Below, piece by piece: positions 16,713-26,477 of a stretch of DNA of 64,000 bases; position 1 is the first letter of the stretch, and each line of letters starts with the position of its first letter. The notes beneath the pieces are model-generated. The model saw nothing but the letters and a program-made list of their open reading frames with translations, was not told the origin of the DNA and ran no database searches. The stretch covers positions 186,001 to 250,000 of the forward strand of contig JAIYBW010000003.1 of assembly GCA_027488375.1 (NCBI GenBank). Reading direction: 5' to 3'. The stretch comes from Pseudomonadota bacterium (GTDB taxonomy: Bacteria > Bdellovibrionota > Bacteriovoracia > Bacteriovoracales > Bacteriovoracaceae). Position numbers and translations under genes: made by a program.

Positions 16713-17588
16713 ATGTCTCATCTCAATCTTCACCATCTTAGGTATTTTTTAATGATTGCTCAAGAGGGCTCACTTTCTGGGGCTTCAAAAAAACTTTTAA
16801 TTGGTCAACCTGCTCTCAGTGCTCAATTAAAGCAACTTGAAGAATGGTTAGGTCGACAGCTTTTTGATCGAGTAGGTAAAAAATTAGTGCTTACTCAGAC
16901 GGGAGAGTACGTTTTAAAATACGCCAAGGCGATTAAGGCCTTGGAAGAAGAGTTAATTCTCAATATGGCCCATACTGATCAAGTTCTTCAAAAAGAGTTT
17001 TCACTTGGTGCCCTTGAATCAGTGCCTAAATCAACTCTGGCCCAAGCTGTTTCTGTTATAAATAAAGTGACACCAGTCCGTTTAAAAATTATGGAAGGAA
17101 CTGGTGATGAGCTATTTGATTTACTTTCTAATGGTAAGATAGATTTTTTTATTGGGAATTTTAAACCTCGAATTGAAAATAGAGAAATGTATTTTGTTTC
17201 TCTGGGTAAAGAAGATGTTTCCATTTGGGGATCTGATCATTTCTTAAATCTAAAAAAAGGTTTTCCTAAGTCTCTAGAAGGTAAGCCATTCATTTTACCT
17301 GGATACCAAAATCCCATAAGAAATGATTTTGAACGTTTTATGCTTCAAAGTGGACTAAGTTTTCAAGTTGCAGTCGAGGCCCAAGATACGGCATTACACA
17401 AAGAGCTTGCCGTAGCGAGTACTGGTTTAATTTTACTTGGTGAGGAGAGTGCAAAGGCTTGGGTAAAAGCTGGGCATCTTCATCGGATTGGTACAACTAA
17501 AGATATTAAAGAAGAATATTGGTTAGGAATGGTGAAAAAGACGATTGATAATAGTTATATCAAATCTATAATGTCTGCTTTTAAATAA
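16713..17588 (+). CDS. LysR-family regulator, NhaR-like
   Basis: 291 residues. The N-terminal winged helix-turn-helix (about 3-62) reads LHHLRYFLMIAQEGSLSGAS and QPALSAQLKQLEEWLG, close in pattern to NhaR, which controls Na+/H+ antiporter genes in enterobacteria. The C-terminal periplasmic-binding-like effector domain covers about 90-285. No antiporter gene is adjacent; instead the gene is followed after 6 bases by a methyltransferase gene on the same strand. Target genes and effector unknown. Confidence 0.85.
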   Translation: MSHLNLHHLRYFLMIAQEGSLSGASKKLLIGQPALSAQLKQLEEWLGRQLFDRVGKKLVLTQTGEYVLKYAKAIKALEEELILNMAHTDQVLQKEFSLGALESVPKSTLAQAVSVINKVTPVRLKIMEGTGDELFDLLSNGKIDFFIGNFKPRIENREMYFVSLGKEDVSIWGSDHFLNLKKGFPKSLEGKPFILPGYQNPIRNDFERFMLQSGLSFQVAVEAQDTALHKELAVASTGLILLGEESAKAWVKAGHLHRIGTTKDIKEEYWLGMVKKTIDNSYIKSIMSAFK

Positions 17589-17594
17589 GGTCTT

Positions 17595-18626
17595 ATGAAA
17601 TTAAGTCAGATTTATCCCTTCTTAAACTACCATTTTACAAGCGAGAGTGATCTTGTACGAGCTATCCAAGAGGTCTCACAAAATTTTACTCAAAACAGGC
17701 AAGATATAAAACAGTACTTAAATGATCCTCGCTTGTCCTCAGCCTATACAGCTTTTTACCTAACGACAAATATTCCTAAGCTGGAAGGTGTCTTTCAGTG
17801 GATGGATGAATCTTGGCTCCAAAAATTAAAAAAATGTATTCTTTATGATGTTGGTGCAGGACCAGGAACTTTTTCATTTGCTTTCAGACAATGGCTTGGA
17901 CACCCCTTGAAGATTATTCAAATAGAAAATTCTCCCATCATGAGAGATCAAGCGAAAAAGATATGGGAAGGTCTTTATCCAGGTGAGTTTTTAACTCAAA
18001 TGGCTCAGAGGCAAGAGAATATTGAAGAAGAAAAGTTAATGCTCTTTGGTCATTCTGCGAATGAAATGGGAGCGCTACAAGTTTTAAAGTATGTAGAAGA
18101 TGTTAGACCGGAACATATTCTGTTTATTGAGCCAGGAACAAAAGATTTTTTCTCTACCATGCTTGATATACGGGAGAAATTACTGCTCAAAGGCTATGAG
18201 ATACTTTTTCCTTGTACGGACTCTACGACTTGTCCTCTGGCGAATCAAAATCAAGATTGGTGTCATCAATTTCTCAACGTAAAGCAAGATTCTGAGGTGG
18301 AACGATTGTCTCAAATGGCAAAAAAAGATCGTCGTCTTTTACCACTGACAGTTTTTGCTTTCTCTTTACCAACGAAGAGAATGATTTCTGGTGCAAGAGT
18401 GATACGAGTTTTTTCAGAAACAAAATTTAGTTTTGAGTGGGAAGTTTGTGAGAAAAATATAATCTATCACTTTCAAGTCATGAAGAGGGGGCTCTCTAAG
18501 CAAAATCTTGATCTTTTTGCTTCTGTTAAATCTGGGGATATGATCCAGGTCGAGGTAGATAAGACTTTAGAAAAGCAGGTGAGAGTGAAAATTAAGGCGT
18601 TGAATAATATCCCTATTGAGCCTTGA
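17595..18626 (+). CDS. Rsm22-like SAM-dependent methyltransferase
   Basis: 343 residues. The Rossmann SAM motif is VGAGPGTFSF (86-95). A Cys cluster follows the core (C207, C213, C223, in the context CPL...DWCH), matching the metal/iron-sulfur-binding Cys of the Rsm22/METTL17 family, which associates with the small ribosomal subunit in mitochondria and bacteria. Residues 262-275 (RMISGARVIRVF) also fit the family tail. Role is therefore probably in small-subunit assembly or modification. It is the second gene in a pair with the LysR-type gene. Confidence 0.7.
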   Translation: MKLSQIYPFLNYHFTSESDLVRAIQEVSQNFTQNRQDIKQYLNDPRLSSAYTAFYLTTNIPKLEGVFQWMDESWLQKLKKCILYDVGAGPGTFSFAFRQWLGHPLKIIQIENSPIMRDQAKKIWEGLYPGEFLTQMAQRQENIEEEKLMLFGHSANEMGALQVLKYVEDVRPEHILFIEPGTKDFFSTMLDIREKLLLKGYEILFPCTDSTTCPLANQNQDWCHQFLNVKQDSEVERLSQMAKKDRRLLPLTVFAFSLPTKRMISGARVIRVFSETKFSFEWEVCEKNIIYHFQVMKRGLSKQNLDLFASVKSGDMIQVEVDKTLEKQVRVKIKALNNIPIEP

Positions 18627-18682
18627 CACTCGTTTTTTCATCATCATCTTAAGAATGAGATTATTAACCAAAGAGGTTTAAT

Positions 18683-21070
18683 ATGAATAAGTTTGATCAG
18701 GTTGTTTTAGGCTCTTTAGATATCGCCCAGACAGAGGCCTTGCAAAGAAAAAATACAGAACTTTCTCCCGAACATTTGCTTTATGGTTTGATCACGAACA
18801 AGTCTTCATACTCTTCGAAGGCGATGAAGGAAAATCAGAAGGAAGTTGAAGGTTATCTTGAGCGATTGCCTCGCACGACTTCAACACTTACCATTGAAAA
18901 TCTACGAACCTCGTCAAAGTTGCAAGAATGGATGACGATGGCTTCGGCCGATGCAGCTCAGGATGGTAAAGGTGAAGTTAGCGAAAAACATCTTTTAAAA
19001 TCTTTACCTAAAATTTTCCCTCAACTAAAAGTTGATTATCAAAAGTTTTCAGATGGTGCTGAAGACGTGGAGGTACCCACGTTCTTGGTCAACCTTAATG
19101 AATCCGCTCAAAAAGGAAAACTTGATCCCGTTATTGGAAGAACAAAAGAAATCAGATCAGTCATTGAAATATTGGGTCGAAGGTCCAAGAACAATCCGGT
19201 ACTCGTGGGGCCTGCAGGGGTTGGTAAAACGGCCATCGTGGAAGGACTTGCTGAGCAAATCGTAAAAGGTAACGTCCCTGATGTCTTGAAAGGGAAGACT
19301 GTTTATTCTCTTGAAATGGGCTCTTTAATGGCCGGAACTAAGTACCGCGGAGATTTTGAGGAAAGAATTCAAAATCTTTTGAAATTTGTAAAATCTCAAT
19401 CTGGTCAGGTGGTTCTCTTTATTGATGAATTACACCAGTTAGTGGGGGCAGGGCGAACAGAAGGTGCGATGGATGCGGCCAATCTTTTAAAGCCAGCTCT
19501 TGCTCGTGGTGAACTACATTGCATTGGTGCGACTACATTTGATGAGTATCAAAAATATATTTTAAATGATCCGGCCTTAGAGCGCCGATTTAGAAGTGTT
19601 TCGGTCCATGAGCCCAGTAAGGAAGATGCTGTGGAAATTCTCATGGGTGTAAGATCTAAAATGGAAGCTCACCATGGAATTAAAATTTCTGATGATGCTG
19701 TTTATAATGCTGTCTTTTTATCTGATCAATATATTACAGATAAAAACCTACCAGATAAGGCGATTGATCTTTTAGACGAGTCTTCATCGGCCCTTAAATT
19801 ATCAGCTGAAGCGATGCCATCTTGGCTTGTTGAATTAGAAGCCGAATTACGTTCAAAGAAGATTTATGCCCAAATGGAAAAAGAAAATGCCGACCTGAAA
19901 AAAGAAATTGATACCTTGGAGGCCAAAGTTTCTGAAGGTAAAAAAGGTTGGGAAAAAGAAATTGGCTCCCTTAAAAAAGTATCAGAAATAAAAAATAGAA
20001 TTGATCGATTGCAGTTTGAGCTTGAAACAGCGGAGCGTTCTCAAAATTACGAGGAAGCGTCCAAAATTAAATACATGCTTATCCCACAAACTCAAAAGGA
20101 ACTTGAGAGTTTTCAGCATGATTGGGTCCTTGGAAAAAAACACATTGCTGAAGTGATATCTCGTCAAACAGGTATTCCGGTAGAGAAAATTCTCAAATCA
20201 AAACAGGATTCAATTTTGAATCTTGAAGATTTTATGAACAAAAGAGTTTTTGGCCAACATGAGGCCTTGCATGAAATTTCTGAAACCCTGATGGCAAGTT
20301 ATGCTGGATTATCTGATGAAACACGACCTCTAGGATCTTTTCTTCTCCTTGGGCCAACTGGGGTTGGGAAAACAGAAACGGCAAAAGCACTTACTCAGTA
20401 CCTCTTTGAAAATGAAGACAATATAGTCCGGTTTGATCTTTCTGAATTCTCAGAAAAGCACTCTGTCTCAAAACTTATTGGGGCCCCCGCCGGATATGTT
20501 GGCTATGAGGAGGGTGGTGTTCTCACTGAGGCGATACGCCGCAAACCCTATAGTGTAGTTCTGTTTGATGAAATTGAAAAAGCTCATCCTGATTTTGCCG
20601 ATATCCTTCTTCAAATTTTAGATGATGGGCGCCTCACTGATAATAAAGGTAGGGTCATTAATTTTAAAAATACGATTATCATGATGACGTCTAACTCAAA
20701 AAATCCCAAAGAAGATTTTAAACCAGAAGTTCTAGGCCGAATTGATGCTGTTTTAAATTTTCATGCTTTAGATAAATCGGTGATGAAGCAACTCGTTGAT
20801 AAGCAAGTAAAGTTACTGAATGAGCGATTGAAATCTAAAAAAGTCACACTTCGTTTAGATAAAAAAGCTTATGATACACTTGAAGAGCAAGGGTTTGATT
20901 TTCAATATGGTGCTCGACCTTTAAATGGTGTTTTTCAGCGTTTGGTGACTCGCCCCTTGTCGAAGAAAATCCTGGAAGGAAATCTTCAAGGTGGAGAGTT
21001 ACTTATGACTTGGAATGGGCAAGAAATGTTAATACATGAGTATGGTGATGCTAAAGAAGAACTGCATTAA
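18683..21070 (+). CDS. clpB: ClpB-type AAA+ disaggregase with shortened middle domain
   Basis: 795 residues: N-terminal Clp repeat domain (about 1-130), AAA-1 with GPAGVGKT near 175 and LFIDELHQL near 245, coiled-coil middle domain (about 385-485), AAA-2 with GPTGVGKT near 557 and [10 protein letters not shown] near 625, and the D2-small domain. [11 protein letters not shown] and [13 protein letters not shown] are ClpB-like rather than ClpA-like. The segment after the sensor region is very short ([21 protein letters not shown]), leaving no room for the IGF/IGL ClpP-docking loop. So it should refold aggregates with DnaK rather than feed a protease. The middle domain and total length are shorter than E. 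coli ClpB (857). TTGACA lies 55 bases upstream. Confidence 0.8.
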   Translation: MNKFDQVVLGSLDIAQTEALQRKNTELSPEHLLYGLITNKSSYSSKAMKENQKEVEGYLERLPRTTSTLTIENLRTSSKLQEWMTMASADAAQDGKGEVSEKHLLKSLPKIFPQLKVDYQKFSDGAEDVEVPTFLVNLNESAQKGKLDPVIGRTKEIRSVIEILGRRSKNNPVLVGPAGVGKTAIVEGLAEQIVKGNVPDVLKGKTVYSLEMGSLMAGTKYRGDFEERIQNLLKFVKSQSGQVVLFIDELHQLVGAGRTEGAMDAANLLKPALARGELHCIGATTFDEYQKYILNDPALERRFRSVSVHEPSKEDAVEILMGVRSKMEAHHGIKISDDAVYNAVFLSDQYITDKNLPDKAIDLLDESSSALKLSAEAMPSWLVELEAELRSKKIYAQMEKENADLKKEIDTLEAKVSEGKKGWEKEIGSLKKVSEIKNRIDRLQFELETAERSQNYEEASKIKYMLIPQTQKELESFQHDWVLGKKHIAEVISRQTGIPVEKILKSKQDSILNLEDFMNKRVFGQHEALHEISETLMASYAGLSDETRPLGSFLLLGPTGVGKTETAKALTQYLFENEDNIVRFDLSEFSEKHSVSKLIGAPAGYVGYEEGGVLTEAIRRKPYSVVLFDEIEKAHPDFADILLQILDDGRLTDNKGRVINFKNTIIMMTSNSKNPKEDFKPEVLGRIDAVLNFHALDKSVMKQLVDKQVKLLNERLKSKKVTLRLDKKAYDTLEEQGFDFQYGARPLNGVFQRLVTRPLSKKILEGNLQGGELLMTWNGQEMLIHEYGDAKEELH

Positions 21071-22055
21071 ATTAATCTTATTTTTACTTTTTTATTTTCC
21101 AGTTCTCAGTGGCCAGGCAAAGGACTACCCTCTGTCTGACCACTATAATGGTGACGTTTTTTTTAATACAACTCAAAACCAATTATTATCTTTTTGGGAT
21201 ATTTTGGCCTGGAAGTTAAAAGGTACCGCCGCCAAATGGCCAAAAGAAATAAAAAATAATTCTTATCCCTTTTCACGACATACTGGGCATGAAAAGGCAG
21301 TCGTGACCTTTATCAATCACGCTTCTTTTCTGATTCAATTGAATGGACTCAATATACTAACAGATCCTATTTTTTCCCAAAGGGCCAGTCCATCCAGTTT
21401 CTTTGGTCCAGAGCGAGTCAGAGCTCCAGGTCTTGGGATGGACGACTTACCACCTATAGACGTCGTGATCATATCCCATAATCATTATGATCATCTTGAC
21501 CTCACCTCATTAAGAGATATTGACTCTAAATTTAAACCCATATTTTTTGTCCCAGTTGGGGATAAAAAATTATTGGCCGAAAATGGGATTCAAAATATTC
21601 ATGAAATGGATTGGTGGAATGAGCATACAATTAAGCAAGTGAAGATCATCTTCACACCTGTTCAGCATTGGTCAGCTCGTGGACTCTTTGATAAGTGCAA
21701 AAGTTTATGGGGTGGGTACTACATCAAAAGTGATGAATTTAATTTATACTTCGGTGGTGATGCTGGTTACTCCACTTATTACTCAGAAACTCGTAATAAG
21801 CTAGGAAGTCCAGATCTTGCCTTGTTACCGATCGGAGCTTACGATCCAGAAAACTTAATGCGTATTAATCACATGACTCCCGAAGATGCACTCAAGGCGC
21901 ATCATGATCTTGGTGCGAAGCTCTCAATCGGAATGCACTTTGGCACTTTCCAATTAACTGATGAGCCTTTTGAAGAGCCTGTTAAAAGAATAAAACAATC
22001 TGGTGTGTCGAATTTTATTTCATTAGATGTGGGAGAGTCGAAAGCATTTAACTAA
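21048..22055 (+). CDS. Exported metallo-beta-lactamase-fold hydrolase, NAPE-PLD/RomA-like
   Basis: 335 residues from this start, which gives a compact signal peptide ([15 protein letters not shown]...SGQA-K); alternative ATGs at 21036 and 21042 add a few residues, and none has a strong ribosome site. The core has the HxHxDH signature in ISHNHYDHLDL, WNEHTIKQVKIIFTPVQHWSARG, YFGGDAGYS (metal-bridging Asp) and GMHFGTF, the pattern of the N-acyl-phosphatidylethanolamine phospholipase D-like and UlaG-like branch. A lipid phosphodiester or lactone substrate is plausible. It overlaps the clpB 3' end by 23 bases and meets the LRR gene convergently with an 8-base overlap. Confidence 0.78.
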   Translation: MLKKNCIKLILFLLFYFPVLSGQAKDYPLSDHYNGDVFFNTTQNQLLSFWDILAWKLKGTAAKWPKEIKNNSYPFSRHTGHEKAVVTFINHASFLIQLNGLNILTDPIFSQRASPSSFFGPERVRAPGLGMDDLPPIDVVIISHNHYDHLDLTSLRDIDSKFKPIFFVPVGDKKLLAENGIQNIHEMDWWNEHTIKQVKIIFTPVQHWSARGLFDKCKSLWGGYYIKSDEFNLYFGGDAGYSTYYSETRNKLGSPDLALLPIGAYDPENLMRINHMTPEDALKAHHDLGAKLSIGMHFGTFQLTDEPFEEPVKRIKQSGVSNFISLDVGESKAFN

Positions 22056-22662
22056 CGGTTAGATGAAAAGTTCTTTGTATTCTATCTTTTTCTTCAGTTG
22101 AGAATTTATTTCCGTCGATAGAAAGATGGTGAAGTTTAGCCATCTTCTTTATTTGATCCGGAAAAGATTCAAATTTATTTCCATCAAGATTAAGTCTTTT
22201 TAATTCTTTTAGATCGATAAATGAATAGGGAAGAGATGAAAGTTTATTGCCCGGTAAACTTAATTCCTGAAGGCTTGTGCACATGGAAATTTCTTCAGGT
22301 AGTTTTTCCAGACCGCATGATTTGATTGTGAAATATTTTAAGGGTGAAGTGATTTTTCCCAGAGGTAAGAGAAACATCTTAAGAGGTGTTTCAAGAATTT
22401 TCAGATTTTCTAAGTTCTTCAGACCAAGGATGGCAGATAAATCACCAGAGAATTCATTCCATTTGATGGAGAGAGTCCTGACCTTATCCCAGCCTTGAAT
22501 TCTATCAGGAAAGTTTTTGCATTCCCCATCGAGATAAACTTCTTCTAGATTTGGAAAACTAAAAATTTCTTCCGGTAAGTTATCAAGACTTAAGTTGAGT
22601 TTAAGTATTTTGACATCATCTCTTGATTTTAGAGCACTTGATAAATTTTTATAAATTTTCAT
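22048..22662 (-). CDS. Leucine-rich-repeat protein
   Basis: 204 residues made almost entirely of about seven leucine-rich repeats with 21-24 residue spacing, of the LPxxIxxLxxLxxLxLxxNxL type (for example LSSLPYSFIDLKELKRLNLDGN near 145-165). No signal peptide and no other domain, so probably a cytoplasmic protein-binding scaffold. Its start lies inside the last codons of serB (14-base overlap), so expression is coupled with serB and pgsA. Partner unknown. Confidence 0.8.
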   Translation of the reverse strand: MKIYKNLSSALKSRDDVKILKLNLSLDNLPEEIFSFPNLEEVYLDGECKNFPDRIQGWDKVRTLSIKWNEFSGDLSAILGLKNLENLKILETPLKMFLLPLGKITSPLKYFTIKSCGLEKLPEEISMCTSLQELSLPGNKLSSLPYSFIDLKELKRLNLDGNKFESFPDQIKKMAKLHHLSIDGNKFSTEEKDRIQRTFHLTVS

Positions 22663-23548
22663 GATTCATAAAACTCAATGCATGAGTCATTGGGCCGTAA
22701 TTTATTCGATAGTGAGCAGCCTTTTGAACTTTTTCTTTGGCATGAACGGCTATACCTAAACCTGCTTTTAGAAGCATTGGGATATCGTTAGCACCATCTC
22801 CAATGGCAACGATCTCTTCGAGAGAGATTTTTTCGATTTGTGCAAGATCATCAATGATTTGTGATTTTTTTTCAGCATTAACAATAGGGCCAGTCGTTTT
22901 ACCAGTTAAAATATTATTTTGAATCTCGAGATTATTGGCAAAAAGGTAATCAATTTGAAGTTGTTTTTGAACATGTTTAGCAAATTGAAAAAAGCCACCA
23001 GAGGCAATTGCCATTTTTACACCTCTGGATTTGAGTTCTCGACAAAGCTCAGGAGTTCCCAGTGTAAATTTAAGGCCTGATATAATCTCATTCATTTGAT
23101 TTTGATTGAACCCTTGGAGAAGGGCCACTCTCTCTCTTAAAGATTCATCAAAATTAAGTTCTCCATTCATGGCCCGAGAGGTGATGAGTTTGACTTTTTC
23201 GCCTACACCATGGGATTGGGCCATTTCGTCGATGACTTCTGCAGTGATGAGTGTAGAGTCCATATCAAAGACAACTAATTTCTTTTTGGAATGAAAGATC
23301 TCTTTAGGGATAATCGCGGTATCGATATGATATTGAGCGTTTATTTTTTTTAAACTGATTTCAAAGAGTTCAGTGTCAAAAAAATCATAACTAAAATAAA
23401 TAAAAAAATTATAAGAGAAAACTGAATCCCTCTCAATCTCTTGAGACATAATGAGGTTGAAATTTTTAAAAGTATTTCTAATTTCTGATTTTAAATCGTG
23501 ACTAATTTTCGATTGTGATGCACACACAAAGATGAATTCATGCCTCAT
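22649..23548 (-). CDS. serB: Phosphoserine phosphatase
   Basis: 299 residues. HAD-superfamily motif I is VFDMDSTL with nucleophile D95 and D97. Motif II is IASGGFFQF; motif III/IV includes the conserved Lys (EKKSQII) and IGDGANDIPMLLKAGLG. The residues VIDEMAQSHGVGEKV after motif I are typical of SerB. An N-terminal 88-residue ACT-like regulatory region precedes the catalytic domain, as in E. coli SerB (322). Converts phosphoserine to serine, the last step of serine synthesis. Its start overlaps the pgsA stop (ATGA). Confidence 0.93.
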   Translation of the reverse strand: MRHEFIFVCASQSKISHDLKSEIRNTFKNFNLIMSQEIERDSVFSYNFFIYFSYDFFDTELFEISLKKINAQYHIDTAIIPKEIFHSKKKLVVFDMDSTLITAEVIDEMAQSHGVGEKVKLITSRAMNGELNFDESLRERVALLQGFNQNQMNEIISGLKFTLGTPELCRELKSRGVKMAIASGGFFQFAKHVQKQLQIDYLFANNLEIQNNILTGKTTGPIVNAEKKSQIIDDLAQIEKISLEEIVAIGDGANDIPMLLKAGLGIAVHAKEKVQKAAHYRINYGPMTHALSFMNHENL

Positions 23549-24192
23549 GGGATGTCTCTTTGTCCTTTATTCTCTTTTTTGGCTTTTCTTTTCTCTGCTC
23601 TCTTTTCTTTTAGTTTTTTTATCATGGTTAATGAATAAAGAAGAGCCGACCACATGGAAAGAAGAGCAGAAAGATAAATTAATATCGTACCGATGAGAGG
23701 GAGATTCATGCCGAGGAAATGATCGTAAATCATGAGCATAGGTGTGGCGACCATCTGAGTCCCTGTTTTCCATTTCCCTAGAGAGCTAACAGGAACATCA
23801 ACCCCTTCGGTAAGAGCAAGAAGACGCAAGGAAGTCATGTACATTTCTCTTAGGACTAAGACAATGACAATAATGGGATGGACGCGTTCAAGGGCAAGGA
23901 GCATCACAAGTGATGATACGACTAAAAACTTATCTGCAATGGGGTCAAGAAATGAACCAAAAACGGTCACTATATTTCTTTTCCTTGCAATATAGCCATC
24001 TAAAAAATCAGTAATACTGGCCACCACAAAAACCCAGCAGGCCACATGACCTAACCAAGATTGAAATGGAGCGAGGAGATTTGGAGTATTTTTGCTGAAA
24101 TAGAGGGCCAAAACGACAACTGGAATCATTAACATTCTAAAAAACGTTAATCGGTTTGGCAGATTATCAATCTCTAAATCATTTTTTTCCAT
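23545..24192 (-). CDS. pgsA: CDP-diacylglycerol--glycerol-3-phosphate 3-phosphatidyltransferase
   Basis: 215 residues, multi-pass inner-membrane protein. It has the complete CDP-alcohol phosphotransferase signature, DGYIARKRN...GSFLDPIADK (D-G-x2-A-R-x8-G-x3-D-x3-D), around 64-90, and LGKWKTGTQM, which is typical of PgsA. Makes phosphatidylglycerol-phosphate, precursor of phosphatidylglycerol and cardiolipin. The C-terminus is a Lys/Glu-rich cytoplasmic tail. First gene of a pgsA-serB-LRR unit. Confidence 0.93.
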   Translation of the reverse strand: MEKNDLEIDNLPNRLTFFRMLMIPVVVLALYFSKNTPNLLAPFQSWLGHVACWVFVVASITDFLDGYIARKRNIVTVFGSFLDPIADKFLVVSSLVMLLALERVHPIIVIVLVLREMYMTSLRLLALTEGVDVPVSSLGKWKTGTQMVATPMLMIYDHFLGMNLPLIGTILIYLSALLSMWSALLYSLTMIKKLKEKRAEKRKAKKENKGQRDIP

Positions 24193-24296
24193 GTTTCTAT
24201 AATTTATCAGACAGATTTGCTTACGGCAAAAGAAAGCTTTACCTATCTTTAGTTCTCCTCAATTCCATCTAAAATAGATTGATAACTAGGAGTTTT

Positions 24297-25013
24297 ATGG
24301 AAAGACGTTTTAATCTTATTAAGTCAGACTTTGAGAAACATGAAAAAAGAGTTTTACCTCGTTTTCCCTTCTGTTACCTGACATTCAAGTCAGACGATAA
24401 CTCTCGGGTATATGAAGTTAAAGATATCTCCGCAACAGGGATGCAAATTTCTTTGAAAGATAGTTCTGTCAGTTTTGGCCATGATTCTGTGCTTCGTGGA
24501 AGTATTCACTGGCTTGGGAGTCATCTTGATGTTTCGGGTGTTGTTAAATGGACGACGCAAAATCGACTGGGTGTCGAATTTAACAAAAGAAGAGACCTCC
24601 TTGAGCAAATTAATGATTTTTTAAAAACAGAAGAAATTGTAAAAAAATTAAAACCCCTTCATAAAGTCGAAGGCGGACTTGAGATACCGCCTAGACTAAA
24701 ATACTGGTTACGGGCCGATGGGCCGGTTGAGTTATTTATTTGGCAGCATGGAGATGGAGAAATCTCGAAAGTTCAGATTTTATATCTAGATGCCTTTTTT
24801 GAATGGGAAGATGGAGTAGGTGCCAAAACTGGTCGTATTCTTTCAAAACGTAATGTTGATTCTCCACTTTTAAATGAAGATGAGTGGGTTTTTAATTTAG
24901 ATGCCTATCTTGATATTGAAAGACTTGAAAAAGTTAAAGAACTTGTTTCTTCCATTGGGTATGACCTTTTGCCTCGAGAAGTTCAATCATTTTTACTGCG
25001 TCAATTAAGTTAG
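24297..25013 (+). CDS. PilZ-domain protein (cyclic-di-GMP effector candidate)
   Basis: 238 residues. The start at 24297 is chosen because TAGGAG lies just before it; a TTG 18 bases upstream is also in frame. PilZ motifs are present: RVLPR (R18-R22, RxxxR) and DISATG (D43-G48, D/NxSxxG) followed by the beta-barrel GVVKW...GVEF. These are the residues that wrap cyclic-di-GMP, so binding is likely. The C-terminal 120 residues (EIPPRLKYWLRADGPVELF onward) are an extra domain that I do not recognise, with aromatic/acidic strands. Stands alone, divergent from pgsA. Confidence 0.82.
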   Translation: MERRFNLIKSDFEKHEKRVLPRFPFCYLTFKSDDNSRVYEVKDISATGMQISLKDSSVSFGHDSVLRGSIHWLGSHLDVSGVVKWTTQNRLGVEFNKRRDLLEQINDFLKTEEIVKKLKPLHKVEGGLEIPPRLKYWLRADGPVELFIWQHGDGEISKVQILYLDAFFEWEDGVGAKTGRILSKRNVDSPLLNEDEWVFNLDAYLDIERLEKVKELVSSIGYDLLPREVQSFLLRQLS

Positions 25014-25076
25014 AACTTCATAGAGTTCTTAGGATGTTGTAGTATTTTAATGATTAACTTTTTCAGGGATTAATGA

Positions 25077-26030
25077 ATGAATAGAAATCTTGCCATGGAA
25101 TTTGTACGAGTGACCGAAATGGCAGCTATCGCTTCAGCTCGTCTGATGGGTCGTGGTGATGAGAAAGCCGCAGATCAGGCAGCTGTTGATGCGATGAGGG
25201 CCATGCTGGATTCAATTGACTGTGATGCTACAGTTGTTATCGGAGAGGGCGAAAGAGATGAAGCTCCGATGCTCTATATCGGTGAAAAAGTAGGTTCTGG
25301 GCATGGAGCAAAGCTTGAGATTGCATTGGATCCTCTAGAGGGAACAACAATTTGTGCCCATGGTGGACCAAATTCAATATCAGTTATGGCGATCGGTGAA
25401 GCCGGTGGACTTTTGCATGCTCCAGATACCTATATGCTAAAGATTGCAGCAGGTAGAGAGGCAAAGGGACAGCTGGATATAAGATTATCTGCAACTGAAA
25501 ATCTTAAGCGCTTAGCCGATGCTAAAAAATGCCGTGTTGCTGATCTTACGGCCATTATCCTTGATAGACCGAGACACAAAGACTTGATTGAAGAAGTCCG
25601 TGCTTCCGGTGCAAGAATAAATCTCATTGGAGATGGTGATGTTTCTGCAGCTATCGCCACTGCAACTCCAAACACAGGGATTGATATTTTATTTGGAATT
25701 GGTGGAGCTCCCGAAGGTGTGATTGCAGCCGCAGCTCTTCAGTGCCTTGGTGGAGAATTTCAAGGTATCCTTAAACCTCGAAATCCTGGAGAAGTGGAAC
25801 GGGCCCTTAAAATGGGAATCCATGACATTAATAAAGTTTTTAAAATAGATGAACTGGCTAAAGGTCATTTGATGTTTTGTGCTACAGGTGTGACAACGGG
25901 AAATTTCTTGGATGGAGTGATTTTCAAGCCATGGGGTTGCATGACTCACTCCCTAGTGATGAGAAGTGAGTCTGGAACTATCCGACATATTAGGGCCGAA
26001 CATCATTTTGATAAAAAACCAAGATACTAA
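25077..26030 (+). CDS. glpX: Fructose-1,6-bisphosphatase, class II
   Basis: 317 residues. GlpX signatures are clear: GRGDEKAADQAAVDAMR (26-42), IGEGERDEAPM (55-65) and the lithium-sensitive phosphatase motif DPLEGTT (D85-T91), whose acidic residues bind the metals. Dephosphorylates fructose 1,6-bisphosphate in gluconeogenesis, as expected for a cell living on amino acids and peptides. Start of a four-gene run (SRPBCC protein, small unknown, yggS). Confidence 0.96.
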   Translation: MNRNLAMEFVRVTEMAAIASARLMGRGDEKAADQAAVDAMRAMLDSIDCDATVVIGEGERDEAPMLYIGEKVGSGHGAKLEIALDPLEGTTICAHGGPNSISVMAIGEAGGLLHAPDTYMLKIAAGREAKGQLDIRLSATENLKRLADAKKCRVADLTAIILDRPRHKDLIEEVRASGARINLIGDGDVSAAIATATPNTGIDILFGIGGAPEGVIAAAALQCLGGEFQGILKPRNPGEVERALKMGIHDINKVFKIDELAKGHLMFCATGVTTGNFLDGVIFKPWGCMTHSLVMRSESGTIRHIRAEHHFDKKPRY

Positions 26031-26044
26031 AAAGGACAATAATT

Positions 26045-26476
26045 ATGGCACGTGCTGATCGAACAGAAGTCTATGAAGTTCCTATTGAGAAATTTTATCA
26101 GGCAATAGTGGACTACAAAAAATATCCTGATTTCGTAGATGGGATGAAATCTGTATCTATAGAAAAAGAAGGCAATGATGGCGCCACAGTAAAATTTGGT
26201 ATCAATATCATCAAAGAAATTTCCTATACCATTAACTTAAAACACGTACCTAATAAAGAAGTGAGTTGGTCACTTGTGACTGGGGATATGATGAAAGTTA
26301 ATAATGGTAAGTGGACTTTGAAAGATCTGGGCGGCGGAAAGACTGAGGTAAACTATAACCTCGAGATAGAGTTTAAAGGTTTCTTACCTGGACTTGGAAT
26401 GATTGAAAAAACTCTCGTAAATACCAACCTTCCGCTCACAATGAAAGCGTTCTCAAAAAGGGCGCAGGAGTTATAG
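26045..26476 (+). CDS. SRPBCC/START-like (COQ10/RatA-type) domain protein
   Basis: 143 residues, a single helix-grip domain: the N-terminal RTEVYEVPIEKFYQAIVDYKKYPDFV matches the polyketide-cyclase/COQ10/RatA branch, and the long C-terminal helix is LVNTNLPLTMKAFSKRAQ. Such domains bind hydrophobic ligands such as quinones or lipids. No export signal. It lies 14 bases after glpX and one base before the next gene, so is likely co-expressed; a metabolic link to glpX is not evident. Confidence 0.78.
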   Translation: MARADRTEVYEVPIEKFYQAIVDYKKYPDFVDGMKSVSIEKEGNDGATVKFGINIIKEISYTINLKHVPNKEVSWSLVTGDMMKVNNGKWTLKDLGGGKTEVNYNLEIEFKGFLPGLGMIEKTLVNTNLPLTMKAFSKRAQEL

Positions 26477-26477
26477 G

